Origin: Octadecabacter sp. SW4
Lineage (GTDB): Bacteria > Pseudomonadota > Alphaproteobacteria > Rhodobacterales > Rhodobacteraceae
Direction of reading: 5' to 3'
NCBI RefSeq assembly: GCF_008065155.1
Contig: NZ_CP042819.1
Span: 3,220,501 to 3,284,500 of the forward strand
Length of the DNA: 64,000 nucleotides
Below are positions 48,368 through 56,586 of the stretch, piece after piece; the first letter of the stretch is position 1, and every line of letters starts with the position of its first letter. The translations under genes and the position numbers were made by a program. Below the pieces are notes generated by a model, which had not been told where the DNA came from, searched no databases, and saw only the letters and a list, made by a program, of their open reading frames with translations.

Positions 48368-49756
48368 ATGGCGAAGGACTATATTGTTAAGGACATTGCG
48401 CTTGCCGCATTTGGCCGCAAGGAACTTGATATTGCCGAAACGGAAATGCCCGGACTGATGGCCTGCCGTGACGAGTTTGGCAAAAGCCAACCCTTGAAGG
48501 GCGCGCGCATCGTCGGCTCGCTGCATATGACGATCCAGACGGCCGTGCTGATCGAAACGCTGGTGGCATTGGGGGCCGATGTGCGCTGGGCGTCGTGCAA
48601 TATCTTTTCGACACAGGACCACGCCGCGGCCGCGATCGCCGAAGCCGGTGTGCCGGTTTTCGCGATCAAGGGCCAAAGCCTTGAGGAGCATTGGGACTAT
48701 CTTGATAAATCCTTCATGTTCCCCGAGGGCGCAAACATGATCCTCGACGATGGCGGCGATGCGACCCTTTATATCCTGCTGGGCGCGCGCATGGAAGCTG
48801 GCGAAGATGTGCTGGCCGTGCCGACATCCGAAGAGGAAGCGGTGATCAAGGCGCAGATTCAAAAGCGCATGGCCCAAACCCCAGGCTGGTTCACCAAGAC
48901 CAAGGCCGACATTCAGGGCGTATCCGAGGAAACAACCACTGGCGTTCACCGCCTTTATGATCTGCACAAGAACGGGCAGTTGCCATTCCCCGCGATCAAT
49001 GTGAACGACTCTGTCACCAAGTCGAAGTTCGACAACAAATATGGCTGCAAGGAAAGCCTGGTTGACGGTATCCGCCGCGCCACAGACACGATGATGGCTG
49101 GTAAGGTTGCCGTCGTCATGGGCTATGGTGATGTGGGCAAAGGTTCAGCCGCCAGCCTGCGCGGTGCAGGTGCCCGCGTGAAAGTCACCGAAGTTGACCC
49201 GATCTGCGCGCTGCAAGCGGCAATGGACGGGTTCGAGGTTGTTCTGCTTGAGGATGTTGTCGGTTCCGCTGATATTTTCATCACCACCACCGGCAACAAG
49301 GACGTCATTCGCATCGAGCATATGCGCGAGATGAAAGACATGGCGATCGTCGGAAACATCGGTCACTTTGATAATGAAATTCAGGTTGCCGCGCTGAAGA
49401 ACCACAAGTGGACCAATATCAAGGAACAGGTGGATATGATCGAGATGCCGAACGGCAATCGTCTGATCTTGCTGTCCGAAGGGCGCCTGCTGAACCTTGG
49501 CAACGCGACCGGCCACCCATCGTTTGTGATGTCGGCATCCTTTACCAATCAGGTGTTGGCACAGATCGAATTGTGGACTAAGGGCGACGAATACCAACCC
49601 GGTGTCTATATCCTGCCCAAGCACCTGGACGAAAAGGTCGCGCGTTTGCATCTGGACCGGATCGGCGTGAAACTGTCAAAACTGGACCCTGAACAGGCCG
49701 CCTATATTGGTGTGTCGCCCGATGGCCCCTTCAAGCCCGAGCATTATCGCTACTGA
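48368..49756 (+). CDS. ahcY: Adenosylhomocysteinase
   Basis: A 462-residue S-adenosylhomocysteine hydrolase that splits SAH to adenosine and homocysteine, with bound NAD. The NAD loop [10 protein letters not shown] is at about 251-260, and [14 protein letters not shown] and [11 protein letters not shown] form the substrate pocket; the C-terminal KPEHYRY is standard. ATG 48368, with AGGAG 8 bases before, gives MAKDYIVKD; an ATG at 48317 is open but precedes family similarity. The gene is close to regBA, as in Rhodobacter. A terminator follows. Confidence 0.98.
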   Translation: MAKDYIVKDIALAAFGRKELDIAETEMPGLMACRDEFGKSQPLKGARIVGSLHMTIQTAVLIETLVALGADVRWASCNIFSTQDHAAAAIAEAGVPVFAIKGQSLEEHWDYLDKSFMFPEGANMILDDGGDATLYILLGARMEAGEDVLAVPTSEEEAVIKAQIQKRMAQTPGWFTKTKADIQGVSEETTTGVHRLYDLHKNGQLPFPAINVNDSVTKSKFDNKYGCKESLVDGIRRATDTMMAGKVAVVMGYGDVGKGSAASLRGAGARVKVTEVDPICALQAAMDGFEVVLLEDVVGSADIFITTTGNKDVIRIEHMREMKDMAIVGNIGHFDNEIQVAALKNHKWTNIKEQVDMIEMPNGNRLILLSEGRLLNLGNATGHPSFVMSASFTNQVLAQIELWTKGDEYQPGVYILPKHLDEKVARLHLDRIGVKLSKLDPEQAAYIGVSPDGPFKPEHYRY

Positions 49757-49788
49757 ACAGGCCTGATGCCCGAGGATACGAATAAAAA

Positions 49789-49813
49789 CACCGCCCCGAA
49801 ACGGGGCGGTTTT
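49789..49813 (+). terminator. Rho-independent terminator after ahcY
   Basis: ACCGCCCCG (49790-49798), loop AAA, CGGGGCGGT (49802-49810), then TTTT. The stem is perfect and the U-run is short. It follows the ahcY stop by 33 bases. Confidence 0.92.
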
Positions 49814-49862
49814 GCGTTCTGTGCGGCACCTTACGCACGGCCATGTGGCGCTACTTTGGATT

Positions 49863-49980
49863 CATCCTTCCGCCCGCGACAGCGCCTTCGATTGGCTTGA
49901 CCCTTTCGCCGGATTACGATGTGCGGCACGCAGACCATTTCCATCTGCAATCGCGGGTGCGGTGGATGCCGCTAAGCTGT
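49863..49980 (+). pseudogene. Possible C-terminal remnant of an extensin-like/M15-type protein
   Basis: One frame reads SARDSAFDWLDP (from 49863) and an adjacent frame continues LSPDYDVRHADHFHLQ (from about 49900). Joined, they resemble the C-terminal block of extensin-like or M15 metallopeptidase-fold proteins, whose H-x-D-H-F-H motif holds zinc. No start, ribosome-binding site or upstream domain exists, as the ahcY terminator is immediately before it. I read this as a degraded fragment with a frameshift; it could be chance. Confidence 0.35.
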
Positions 49981-50577
49981 CAGCGACGACACGAAGCCTT
50001 CGCGGATGACAGCCGGATCATAGGCTTTACGGTTGAACACCTCGCGGACCATTGGGACGAAATGCGTGATTGGTAGCGCGTCATAGTCAGGATCAAATGA
50101 TGACTGATCCCAGCGTTCACAAAACTCGGCGCAACTGTCAAAGCAGGGATGATCCCTGAAGCGGTCACGCGCATCGCGGTCCCACCCATAGTGATGGGCG
50201 TAATACAACATCTGAAAGATCCCGTGGTGTTCGACGACCCACGCCACATCCCAGCGGACGAACGGGCGGATCACCTCGGCCGAAAAGCGATCGTGGTTTT
50301 GCGGGGCGAGTCCGTCACCGATATCGTGCAGCAACGCACCGACGATCCAGTCAATATCCGCGCCGTCGCGTTCCGCGCGGGTGGCTGATTGCAGCCCGTG
50401 ATCCAGACGGGTCAGCGGATACCCCTCAAGGGACACTTCGCCCTGTCGGCGAAGTTCATCCATGATCCGGTCTGACGTCATTGCGAGATAGGGTCTTTCG
50501 AGCTTCTCGAGCAATTCGTAATCCTCGCGCGTGCCGTCCTTCATCTGGGTGAAACTGACCGTTCTTGTGACCGTCAT
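49972..50577 (-). CDS. HD-domain protein, PhnZ/MIOX-like (possible diiron oxygenase)
   Basis: A 201-residue HD protein. Conserved candidates are H60 in LTRLDHGLQSA, H84-D85 in LLHDIGDG, H95, H117/H118 in VEHHGIFQ and D157 in ERWDQSSFDPDY. The 24-residue spacing from H60 to H84-D85 equals that of PhnZ, a diiron oxygenase that cleaves a hydroxyphosphonate. The LDHGLQSA block also resembles PhnZ (QLEHALQCA in that family, from memory). It may therefore be an oxygenase rather than a phosphohydrolase. There are no phosphonate genes around it. ATG 50577 has GGGAG upstream. Confidence 0.65.
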   Translation of the reverse strand: MTVTRTVSFTQMKDGTREDYELLEKLERPYLAMTSDRIMDELRRQGEVSLEGYPLTRLDHGLQSATRAERDGADIDWIVGALLHDIGDGLAPQNHDRFSAEVIRPFVRWDVAWVVEHHGIFQMLYYAHHYGWDRDARDRFRDHPCFDSCAEFCERWDQSSFDPDYDALPITHFVPMVREVFNRKAYDPAVIREGFVSSLTA

Positions 50578-50761
50578 CTTGATGCTCCCGATATCATCGC
50601 TGGCCACAGTATGCCGAAAATCGGCGTCTGGCGATATATGCAGTGACGCGAGCGCCCGCGTTTTCCCCCTGTTTTTCCTTTACCGTGCGCCCCTTGTCGC
50701 CTTACCATTCGCCTAGCGCCGTATATTCGCGGCCAAACGCTTCATTGGTGGGAGATTTCAA

Positions 50762-51103
50762 ATGGGCAAGAGAGACGACCTTATCGCGCAGTATGCTGAC
50801 GATCTGAAAAACAAATGCGGTATGACCCCTGACATGGCTTTGCTGACCAAAGTCACAATCGGCTGTGGTCCTGCGATCTATAACGCGGACGCATCGACTG
50901 TTGCCGGCAGCCAGCCCAGCGAACTTGAAACCGTCAAAGACAACTTTCTGATCAAGAAGCTGGGTCTTGCCGATAGCCCACAGCTGATGGAAGCAATCAA
51001 TTCGGTGCTGCAAACCTACGGCCAGTCCGAGCGCAACAAGTATCGCGCCGTGGTCTATTACATGCTGACCAAGCACTTCGGCAAAGAATCTGTTTACGGC
51101 TAA
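50762..51103 (+). CDS. DUF2853 family protein
   Basis: A 113-residue helical protein (MGKRDDLIAQYADDLKNKCG.., ending ..VYYMLTKHFGKESVYG) of the DUF2853 family, to my reading. Family members are small soluble proteins of unknown function; the conserved part is TKVTIGCGPAIYNADASTVA. It is monocistronic and followed by a strong terminator 22 bases downstream. Confidence 0.8.
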   Translation: MGKRDDLIAQYADDLKNKCGMTPDMALLTKVTIGCGPAIYNADASTVAGSQPSELETVKDNFLIKKLGLADSPQLMEAINSVLQTYGQSERNKYRAVVYYMLTKHFGKESVYG

Positions 51104-51124
51104 ATCCGCCGTGACCGGCGTGAG

Positions 51125-51149
51125 CGCCCGCCCGGTTGGGTGGGCGTTT
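51125..51149 (+). terminator. Rho-independent terminator after the DUF2853 gene
   Basis: CGCCCGCCC (51125-51133), loop GGTT, GGGTGGGCG (51138-51146) with one G-T pair, then TTT. It closes the DUF2853 transcript. Confidence 0.85.
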
Positions 51150-51284
51150 CGCATTTTAGGCAAGTCCTAAGGGCTATTCCTTTGCCTCGACTCACGTCTT
51201 TGGGCTATCAAGGGTTACGGCCAGGATGGCCCGGACCAAGATTTCAAATACGTGTGTGGTGGCTTTGGGAGCACGCGGGTGAGA

Positions 51285-51317
51285 GAAAGGGTCTGGGCGG
51301 GGTGCCTGGACCCTTTC
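51285..51317. terminator. Terminator-like inverted repeat after the DUF1761 gene
   Basis: GAAAGGGTC (51285-51293) and GACCCTTTC (51309-51317) form a perfect 9-base stem with a 15-base loop, 5 bases beyond the stop of the minus-strand DUF1761 gene. Pyrimidine-rich TCTCTC follows on that strand instead of a clean T-run. The 51150-51284 stretch holds nothing I recognise. Confidence 0.6.
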
Positions 51318-51322
51318 GTTTT

Positions 51323-51715
51323 CTAGAACAGCATCAAAACGGCGCCCATGATCGCGCAGCCAAACGTGGCATAGCCCGCGTCGATTACCGTCAGCTTGAA
51401 CGGGCGCATCCCGTAGGCGTTGTTGATCATGATCCACGGGCTGATGAAAAACAGCCCAATTCCAAGGCCAGACACCAATCCCTTACCCAAAGTCGTGATG
51501 TCAGCCAAAGCGAAGGCGTGACGCATCATCCCGGCGACAAGCAGCATTGCGACAAAGGCCAAAATGAACGGCACTGGCGATCCGCCTTCGGGCCGCCCAT
51601 CGTTTCCGACCTTGATTCCGCTCGCTTCCATCCAAGGTTTGGACAGCGTCATATACCAGACCGCCCCGAAGGCGAAGCCGGCGATCGCTGCGACAATCAC
51701 TGACAAATATCCCAT
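51323..51715 (-). CDS. DUF1761 family membrane protein
   Basis: A 130-residue protein with about four membrane segments (about 3-22, 50-66, 80-96 and 112-129). The first, IVAAIAGFAFGAVWYMTLSKPWM, with GAVWY is the DUF1761 hallmark. The function is unknown. It lies alone, preceded by GGAGGG before the ATG and followed by an inverted repeat. Confidence 0.83.
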   Translation of the reverse strand: MGYLSVIVAAIAGFAFGAVWYMTLSKPWMEASGIKVGNDGRPEGGSPVPFILAFVAMLLVAGMMRHAFALADITTLGKGLVSGLGIGLFFISPWIMINNAYGMRPFKLTVIDAGYATFGCAIMGAVLMLF

Positions 51716-51771
51716 CTTTCCCTCCTGTTTTTATTGGTGAAGGGAATTATGGCGTCAAATATCCACACAAT

Positions 51772-52191
51772 CTATGGCTTTGTGTTGCCCAATGCACAAA
51801 TGGTCAGCCATTCATCCGGCGTGACAGGCTGCACCGATAGCCGCGCGTTTTTCACAAGCACCATGTCTATCAGCCGTTCATCGCCCTTGATCTGGTCCAG
51901 CGCGACTGACTGCGTGAAAGGGCGAACAGCCTTGATATCAACGCATTCCCAACGATCATCATCGGTTGTGCTATCGGGGTGGGCGGTCGCGCAAACTTCG
52001 ACGATGCCGACAACCGCCTTTTCAGTCTGCGAGTGATAGAAAAAACCCAGATCGCCGATCTTCATCTCGCGCATGAAATTGCGCGCCTGATAGTTGCGCA
52101 CACCGTCCCATTCTTCGCCCGCATCGCCCTTGGCAACCTGCTGCTCCCAGCTCCATGTCGACGGTTCGGATTTGAACAACCAATAAGCCAT
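51772..52191 (-). CDS. EVE-domain protein
   Basis: A 139-residue EVE/PUA-like protein (thymocyte nuclear protein group). MAYWLFKSEPSTWSW, WDGVRNYQARNFMR and GFFYHSQ are signature blocks; the fold binds modified bases in nucleic acid. A role in RNA binding is inferred. ATG 52191 overlaps the yciI stop as ATGA, so it is the last gene of tsaD-gpsA-yciI-EVE. Confidence 0.9.
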   Translation of the reverse strand: MAYWLFKSEPSTWSWEQQVAKGDAGEEWDGVRNYQARNFMREMKIGDLGFFYHSQTEKAVVGIVEVCATAHPDSTTDDDRWECVDIKAVRPFTQSVALDQIKGDERLIDMVLVKNARLSVQPVTPDEWLTICALGNTKP

Positions 52192-52463
52192 CAGCCAACC
52201 ACCTTGTTCCACTGCTCAAGCCGGACCTTTTCAAACAATCCAGCCTTGGCATATGGGTCATTGTCGGCCCACGCCTGCGCGGCGGCCCGATCAGCCACGT
52301 CCATAATGATCAGCGACCCTGACATCATGCCATCGGGGTCGACAAACGGGCCGGCCATTTCCACGACGCCCATCTCGGCGATATAGGCGAGATGCGCATC
52401 GCGGTTGGCCTTGCGAACTTCGATATGGCCGGGTTTGTCTTTGGTGATCAGTGCAAAACGCAT
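52191..52463 (-). CDS. YciI-like protein
   Basis: A 90-residue ferredoxin-like fold protein of the YciI family (MRFALITKDKPGHIEVRKANRDAHLAY.. with the conserved H and D of AHLAYIAEMG). Family members may bind small ligands; the role is unknown. It starts one base after the end of gpsA and overlaps the EVE gene. Confidence 0.85.
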   Translation of the reverse strand: MRFALITKDKPGHIEVRKANRDAHLAYIAEMGVVEMAGPFVDPDGMMSGSLIIMDVADRAAAQAWADNDPYAKAGLFEKVRLEQWNKVVG

Positions 52464-52464
52464 G

Positions 52465-53429
52465 TCATTCTTCCTTGAGTGGGCGCGACAGAAGTCTCTG
52501 CATCGCCTGTGTTGCGGTGATATCCTTGTTTACCAGTCCGTTGACGACGGCGCAGATTGGCAAGTCGATTTTTAACTTTTTGGCCAATCTAGACACTGCT
52601 TTTGCGGTCGCGGCGCCCTCGACGGTTGTTGACGTGTCAAATTCCGTTCCCGCCCCAGGGCAAAACCATAGCGATAGTTGCGGGACTGGTCAGACGTGCA
52701 CGTCAGCGCAAGATCACCAAACCCCGAAAGCCCGGCGAATGTTTCGGGCTGGGCATCAAAGGCAACGGCCAAGCGCTGCATCTCGGCAAATCCGCGGGTC
52801 ATCAGTGCCGCACGCGCACTTTCGCCAAATCCCGCCCCCATGCAGGCACCGCAGGCTATTGCCATCACGTTTTTCAACGCGCCACCCAATTGGGCACCTG
52901 CCACATCCGTCGTGCGATACAACCGCAGCGTTGGCGTGGAAAGCACGGCCTGCAGCATTTCGCCCGCTGCTTCATGGGCGCAGGCAAGTGTCAGGGCCGT
53001 GGGCAGCCCACGCGCAATATCGGCGGCAAAACTGGGGCCAGTCAGCATCGCAGGAGTCGAGTCCGGCACAATGCGTGCGATCAGATCGGCGGGGCCATCG
53101 CCGGTTTCGATGTCGATCCCCTTGCAACAAGTTACCAACGCCTTTCCGCGCAATGCGGTGTTGTGCTGTGCGAGAAAACCGCGCAAGGTCTGGGCCGGAA
53201 TCGCGAGGAGTATAACGTCACAGGCAAAAGCATCATCCAGATTGGCTGTCACAATCAGGCTATCGGGGAATGCCACACCTGCCAGCCGCCGCGTGTTTTC
53301 CCGTTCGGCCTGCATATGCAACACGGCTTTTGGGTCGCGGGCCCAAAGCGTCACGCGATCCCCGTTTGTGGACAAGGCAATCGCAAGGGCCGTGCCGAAT
53401 GCGCCTGCGCCAATCACCGCGATACTCAT
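52465..53429 (-). pseudogene. gpsA: Glycerol-3-phosphate dehydrogenase (NAD(P)+) with a one-base frameshift
   Basis: The N-terminal 256 or so residues are GpsA (NAD loop [12 protein letters not shown] at 6-17; catalytic lysine in GALKNVMAI). The frame breaks after RYGFALGR and hits an early stop at 52574. One extra G in the G3 run at 52649-52651 restores [19 protein letters not shown], the rest of the family sequence, and a TGA at 52465-52467 for 321 residues. GpsA makes sn-glycerol-3-phosphate for phospholipids and is normally essential, so a consensus error is likely. The start overlaps the tsaD stop; yciI follows after one base. Confidence 0.88.
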
Positions 53430-54520
53430 GCCTTTGCCCCCTTCTTGCCTGATCCTAACAGCGCCGGACTCGTCTTGTCCAAGGGCCATCGTGGCCGGGC
53501 CGAGAGGGTAAGATCATCAACGTCGCCCAGCGCAAAACGTGCCAGCCCCGCATAGGCGATCATCGCCGCATTATCAGTGCAAAGCGCAAGGGGCGGGGCG
53601 ACAAAATCAGTGTCTAACTTAGCACAAATGCCCTGTAATTCAGTTCTGATGACGGCATTTGCCGCAACCCCGCCTGCAACCGCCAGAACGGGCCGCGCGG
53701 GGTCCAGCGCCAGATAAACCTCCAGCGCACGGCGAGATTTCTCTGCAAGAACATCAGCGACGGCTTGTTGGAAGCTGGCGCAAAGATCGCTGCGCCCTTG
53801 CGCTGGCAGACCGCCATGTTCGGCGACGATTCCATCGCGGGCGCGACACAAGGCGGTCTTGAGACCCGAAAATGACATATCGCAGCCGTCCCGATCCAAC
53901 AGCGGACGGGGGAGCTTGAATTTGTGGGGGTCGCCTGCGGTTGCAGCCTGTTCCACCGACGGCCCACCGGGCTGCGGCAGGGCCAAAAGGCGCGCGGTCT
54001 TGTCAAATGCCTCGCCCGGAGCATCGTCAATCGTGCCGCCAAGGCGGCGATAGCTGTCCGACCCTTCAACAAGCAGAAACTGGCAGTGCCCACCCGACAC
54101 CAGCAACATCAGATAGGGGAACGCCACATTATCCGTCAGGCGCGGCGTCAAAGCGTGCCCGGCAAGGTGGTTCACGCCGATCAACGGCTTGCCTGTTGTG
54201 ACGCTTAGCCCCTTCGCGCACATCACGCCGGACAACACGCCACCAATCAGACCGGGGCCAGCCGTGACGGCAATAGCATCAATATCAGCAAGCGTCTGGC
54301 CGGACTGCCGCAAGGCGTCCTCGACGCAGTGATCAATCTTTTCCGCATGCGCGCGCGCCGCGATTTCAGGGACTACTCCGCCGTAATTCGCGTGAAGCGC
54401 TACCTGCCCAAATACGACTGACGAAAGGATATGTGCATTGTCAGGGGTGCCGCGGACGACCGCCGCAGCGGTATCGTCACAACTGCTTTCGATACCAAGA
54501 ATGGTCAGGTCAGGGGTCAT
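53426..54520 (-). CDS. tsaD: tRNA threonylcarbamoyltransferase TsaD
   Basis: A 364-residue TsaD (Gcp/YgjD), the catalytic subunit for t6A37 formation. ASKHA motifs are intact: [14 protein letters not shown] at the start and the metal ligands H-x3-H in [14 protein letters not shown] 54520 gives [16 protein letters not shown]; the longer upstream frame is spurious. It heads the operon with gpsA and is divergent from hemD across 74 bases. TsaE lies elsewhere, at 40829-41305. Confidence 0.96.
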   Translation of the reverse strand: MTPDLTILGIESSCDDTAAAVVRGTPDNAHILSSVVFGQVALHANYGGVVPEIAARAHAEKIDHCVEDALRQSGQTLADIDAIAVTAGPGLIGGVLSGVMCAKGLSVTTGKPLIGVNHLAGHALTPRLTDNVAFPYLMLLVSGGHCQFLLVEGSDSYRRLGGTIDDAPGEAFDKTARLLALPQPGGPSVEQAATAGDPHKFKLPRPLLDRDGCDMSFSGLKTALCRARDGIVAEHGGLPAQGRSDLCASFQQAVADVLAEKSRRALEVYLALDPARPVLAVAGGVAANAVIRTELQGICAKLDTDFVAPPLALCTDNAAMIAYAGLARFALGDVDDLTLSARPRWPLDKTSPALLGSGKKGAKA

Positions 54521-54594
54521 AACGGGTTCCGGTTGCGCCTTTGGTATAGGCAGGTAACACTCGCCAGAGCCGCAAACAATGGACTGGGGGCCGT

Positions 54595-55299
54595 TTGAGA
54601 GCATCGATTATCATAACGCGCCCGCAAGCGGCGGGAGAACGTCTTGCGAAACAGTTGCGTGACGTGATCGGATCGCATTGCGCACTTATCCGATCACCCG
54701 TAATCGACATCGCGCCTGTATCGGCCACACTGGGCCAGACCCGATACCGCGGCGTTCTCTTTACCTCGGCGCATGGCGTGATCCATGCGCCTGATGGAAT
54801 CAGGCCGCTGCCGTGCTGGTGTGTTGGCGACGTAACCGCGCGCGCCGCGCGTGACGCTGGATATGACGTGAAACACAGCGCCCCTGATGCAGAAACGCTG
54901 CTTGCCGACATCTCCACCGCAAAAATTGCCGGCCCGCTGCTGCATTGTCGCGGCACATATGCCCGTGTCGATCTGGCCAAACGCCTGACCGCTATGGGCA
55001 TCCCCTGCGATGATCTTGTGGTTTACGCACAGAGATCACGCGCCCTTTCGGCGAAGGCGCGCGCAGCCCTTGGGGGTGAAACCCCTGTGATACTTCCCCT
55101 GTATTCGCCCCGCAGCGCCGCGTTAGTTGCGGATCAGGGGCCGTTCGCGGCCCAGATCACAGTGGTCGCGATCAGCGATGCGGTTGCCAATCAGGCGGCA
55201 CGCCTTGAACCCGTAAGGGTGATTGTCGCTGACCACCCTGATGGGGTGGCCATGTTGGCGGCGATTGCCACTGTCACTGGGACGGTTTGCCCCAAGTAA
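54595..55299 (+). CDS. hemD: Uroporphyrinogen-III synthase
   Basis: A 234-residue HemD-like protein of low conservation, with an N-terminal [17 protein letters not shown] and a C-terminal [14 protein letters not shown] typical of the family. It closes and inverts hydroxymethylbilane to uroporphyrinogen III. The start is TTG 54595 because no in-frame ATG or GTG fits the N-terminus. Its placement before mic60 and hemY is the usual alphaproteobacterial order and strengthens the call. Confidence 0.87.
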   Translation: MRASIIITRPQAAGERLAKQLRDVIGSHCALIRSPVIDIAPVSATLGQTRYRGVLFTSAHGVIHAPDGIRPLPCWCVGDVTARAARDAGYDVKHSAPDAETLLADISTAKIAGPLLHCRGTYARVDLAKRLTAMGIPCDDLVVYAQRSRALSAKARAALGGETPVILPLYSPRSAALVADQGPFAAQITVVAISDAVANQAARLEPVRVIVADHPDGVAMLAAIATVTGTVCPK

Positions 55300-55370
55300 C
55301 GCCGCTTGAGGGTCCTCAACTGGCGGGATAGGGTTGAGCGTGCGCAAGCGGAATCGGAGAGGGTGTCAAC

Positions 55371-56576
55371 GTGGCCAAGAAAACGACGCAGCAGAACAAA
55401 GCCGCAGCCAAAGAACCTGACATTGTCGAAGAAGCCGAAGTTGTTGTGGACGCCGACCCGGTTTCGGATACTGCTGACTTGGATTCAGCACCTCCTGAAG
55501 CAGATCAACAAGACAGTGCTGAACCAGAAGCGCCGATCGGCGATACAACGCCCGACGTGACACCAGAGGATGCTCTTACACCTGTTGAAAAGCCGCGCAG
55601 CGTGTTCGCCCCGCTGGTGTTAGGTGGCGTCGTCGCTGCGGCGTTGGGCTATGGCGCTGCAACATATTTCAACATGTCCAACGCGCCTGAAACTCCAGAT
55701 TTCGGCGCGATGATTGCCGATCAAGCCGCACAGATCGCCAGGCTTGAGGCGCAGATCGCCGCTGTGCCCGCTGCCGTTGATATCGGCCCCCTTGAAACCG
55801 CGCTGGCCGACGCACAAGCGGCGATTACGCAGGATATGGCAACGCTTGGCGGGTCTTTGGCTGAAATCGAAGCGCGTTTGGCCGAAGTTGAGAAGCGCCC
55901 CGGTGCGGATGGCACATTGTCGGATACGGCCCTTGCCGCCTACGAGCGCGAGCTTGAGGCGTTGCGTGCTGAAATGGCCGCGCAGCAGGAGTCTGTGCGC
56001 CAGATGGCCGAAGAGGCCGCGGCGCAGCTTGCCGCCGCCCAGTCAGAAACCCAAGCGATCGAGCAAGACGCGATTGCAACTGCGCAGGCCGCGACCGCGC
56101 GGGCGGCCTTGGGGCGCATCCAGATCGCGATGGATACGGGTGCCAACTTTGAAGGGGCACTAGCCGATCTGCAGGCGTCGACCGAAATGGATATTCCCCA
56201 AGCGGTGCCGGCGGCTGCAGGGGGTGTTGCGACAATGGCTATGCTGCAAGATGAATTTCCTGCCGCCGCCCGTGCGGCGATGGCGGCGGCCCGCGCCGAA
56301 GGCGTTGCAGGCGAAACCGGTGGATTTGGCGCGTTTCTGCGCGATCAACTTGATGTGCGTTCGGTCGTTCCCCGCGAAGGCGATGACCCTGATGCGATCC
56401 TTTCGCGCGCCGAGGAGGCCCTGCGATCGGGCCGCTTGACCGATGCGCTTGCCGAAATCGAAGCGCTGCCCGAAGTAAGCCGTGCCGCGCTGACTGATTG
56501 GATCGGGCAGGCGCAGGCGCGCGCTGATGCAATCGCCGGGGTCGAAGCCCTGTCCCAAACCCTGAACCAGAATTGA
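55371..56576 (+). CDS. Mitofilin/Mic60-like inner-membrane protein
   Basis: A 401-residue protein with an acidic disordered start, one membrane segment at about 79-100, and a long alanine/glutamate-rich coiled coil (about 105-240) leading to a C-terminal mitofilin-like domain. Alphaproteobacterial Mic60 homologues shape intracytoplasmic membranes and are encoded with haem genes, as here. The GTG start at 55371 gives MAKKTTQQNK. The similarity is by layout and context; direct sequence recognition is weak. hemY follows after 10 bases. Confidence 0.75.
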   Translation: MAKKTTQQNKAAAKEPDIVEEAEVVVDADPVSDTADLDSAPPEADQQDSAEPEAPIGDTTPDVTPEDALTPVEKPRSVFAPLVLGGVVAAALGYGAATYFNMSNAPETPDFGAMIADQAAQIARLEAQIAAVPAAVDIGPLETALADAQAAITQDMATLGGSLAEIEARLAEVEKRPGADGTLSDTALAAYERELEALRAEMAAQQESVRQMAEEAAAQLAAAQSETQAIEQDAIATAQAATARAALGRIQIAMDTGANFEGALADLQASTEMDIPQAVPAAAGGVATMAMLQDEFPAAARAAMAAARAEGVAGETGGFGAFLRDQLDVRSVVPREGDDPDAILSRAEEALRSGRLTDALAEIEALPEVSRAALTDWIGQAQARADAIAGVEALSQTLNQN

Positions 56577-56586
56577 GGCTGCCCAG

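Noticed and set aside
51192..51437. Minus-strand open frame of 81 codons between DUF2853 and DUF1761
   Set aside because: It overlaps a terminator-like repeat and the DUF1761 gene, and shows no family features or ribosome-binding site.
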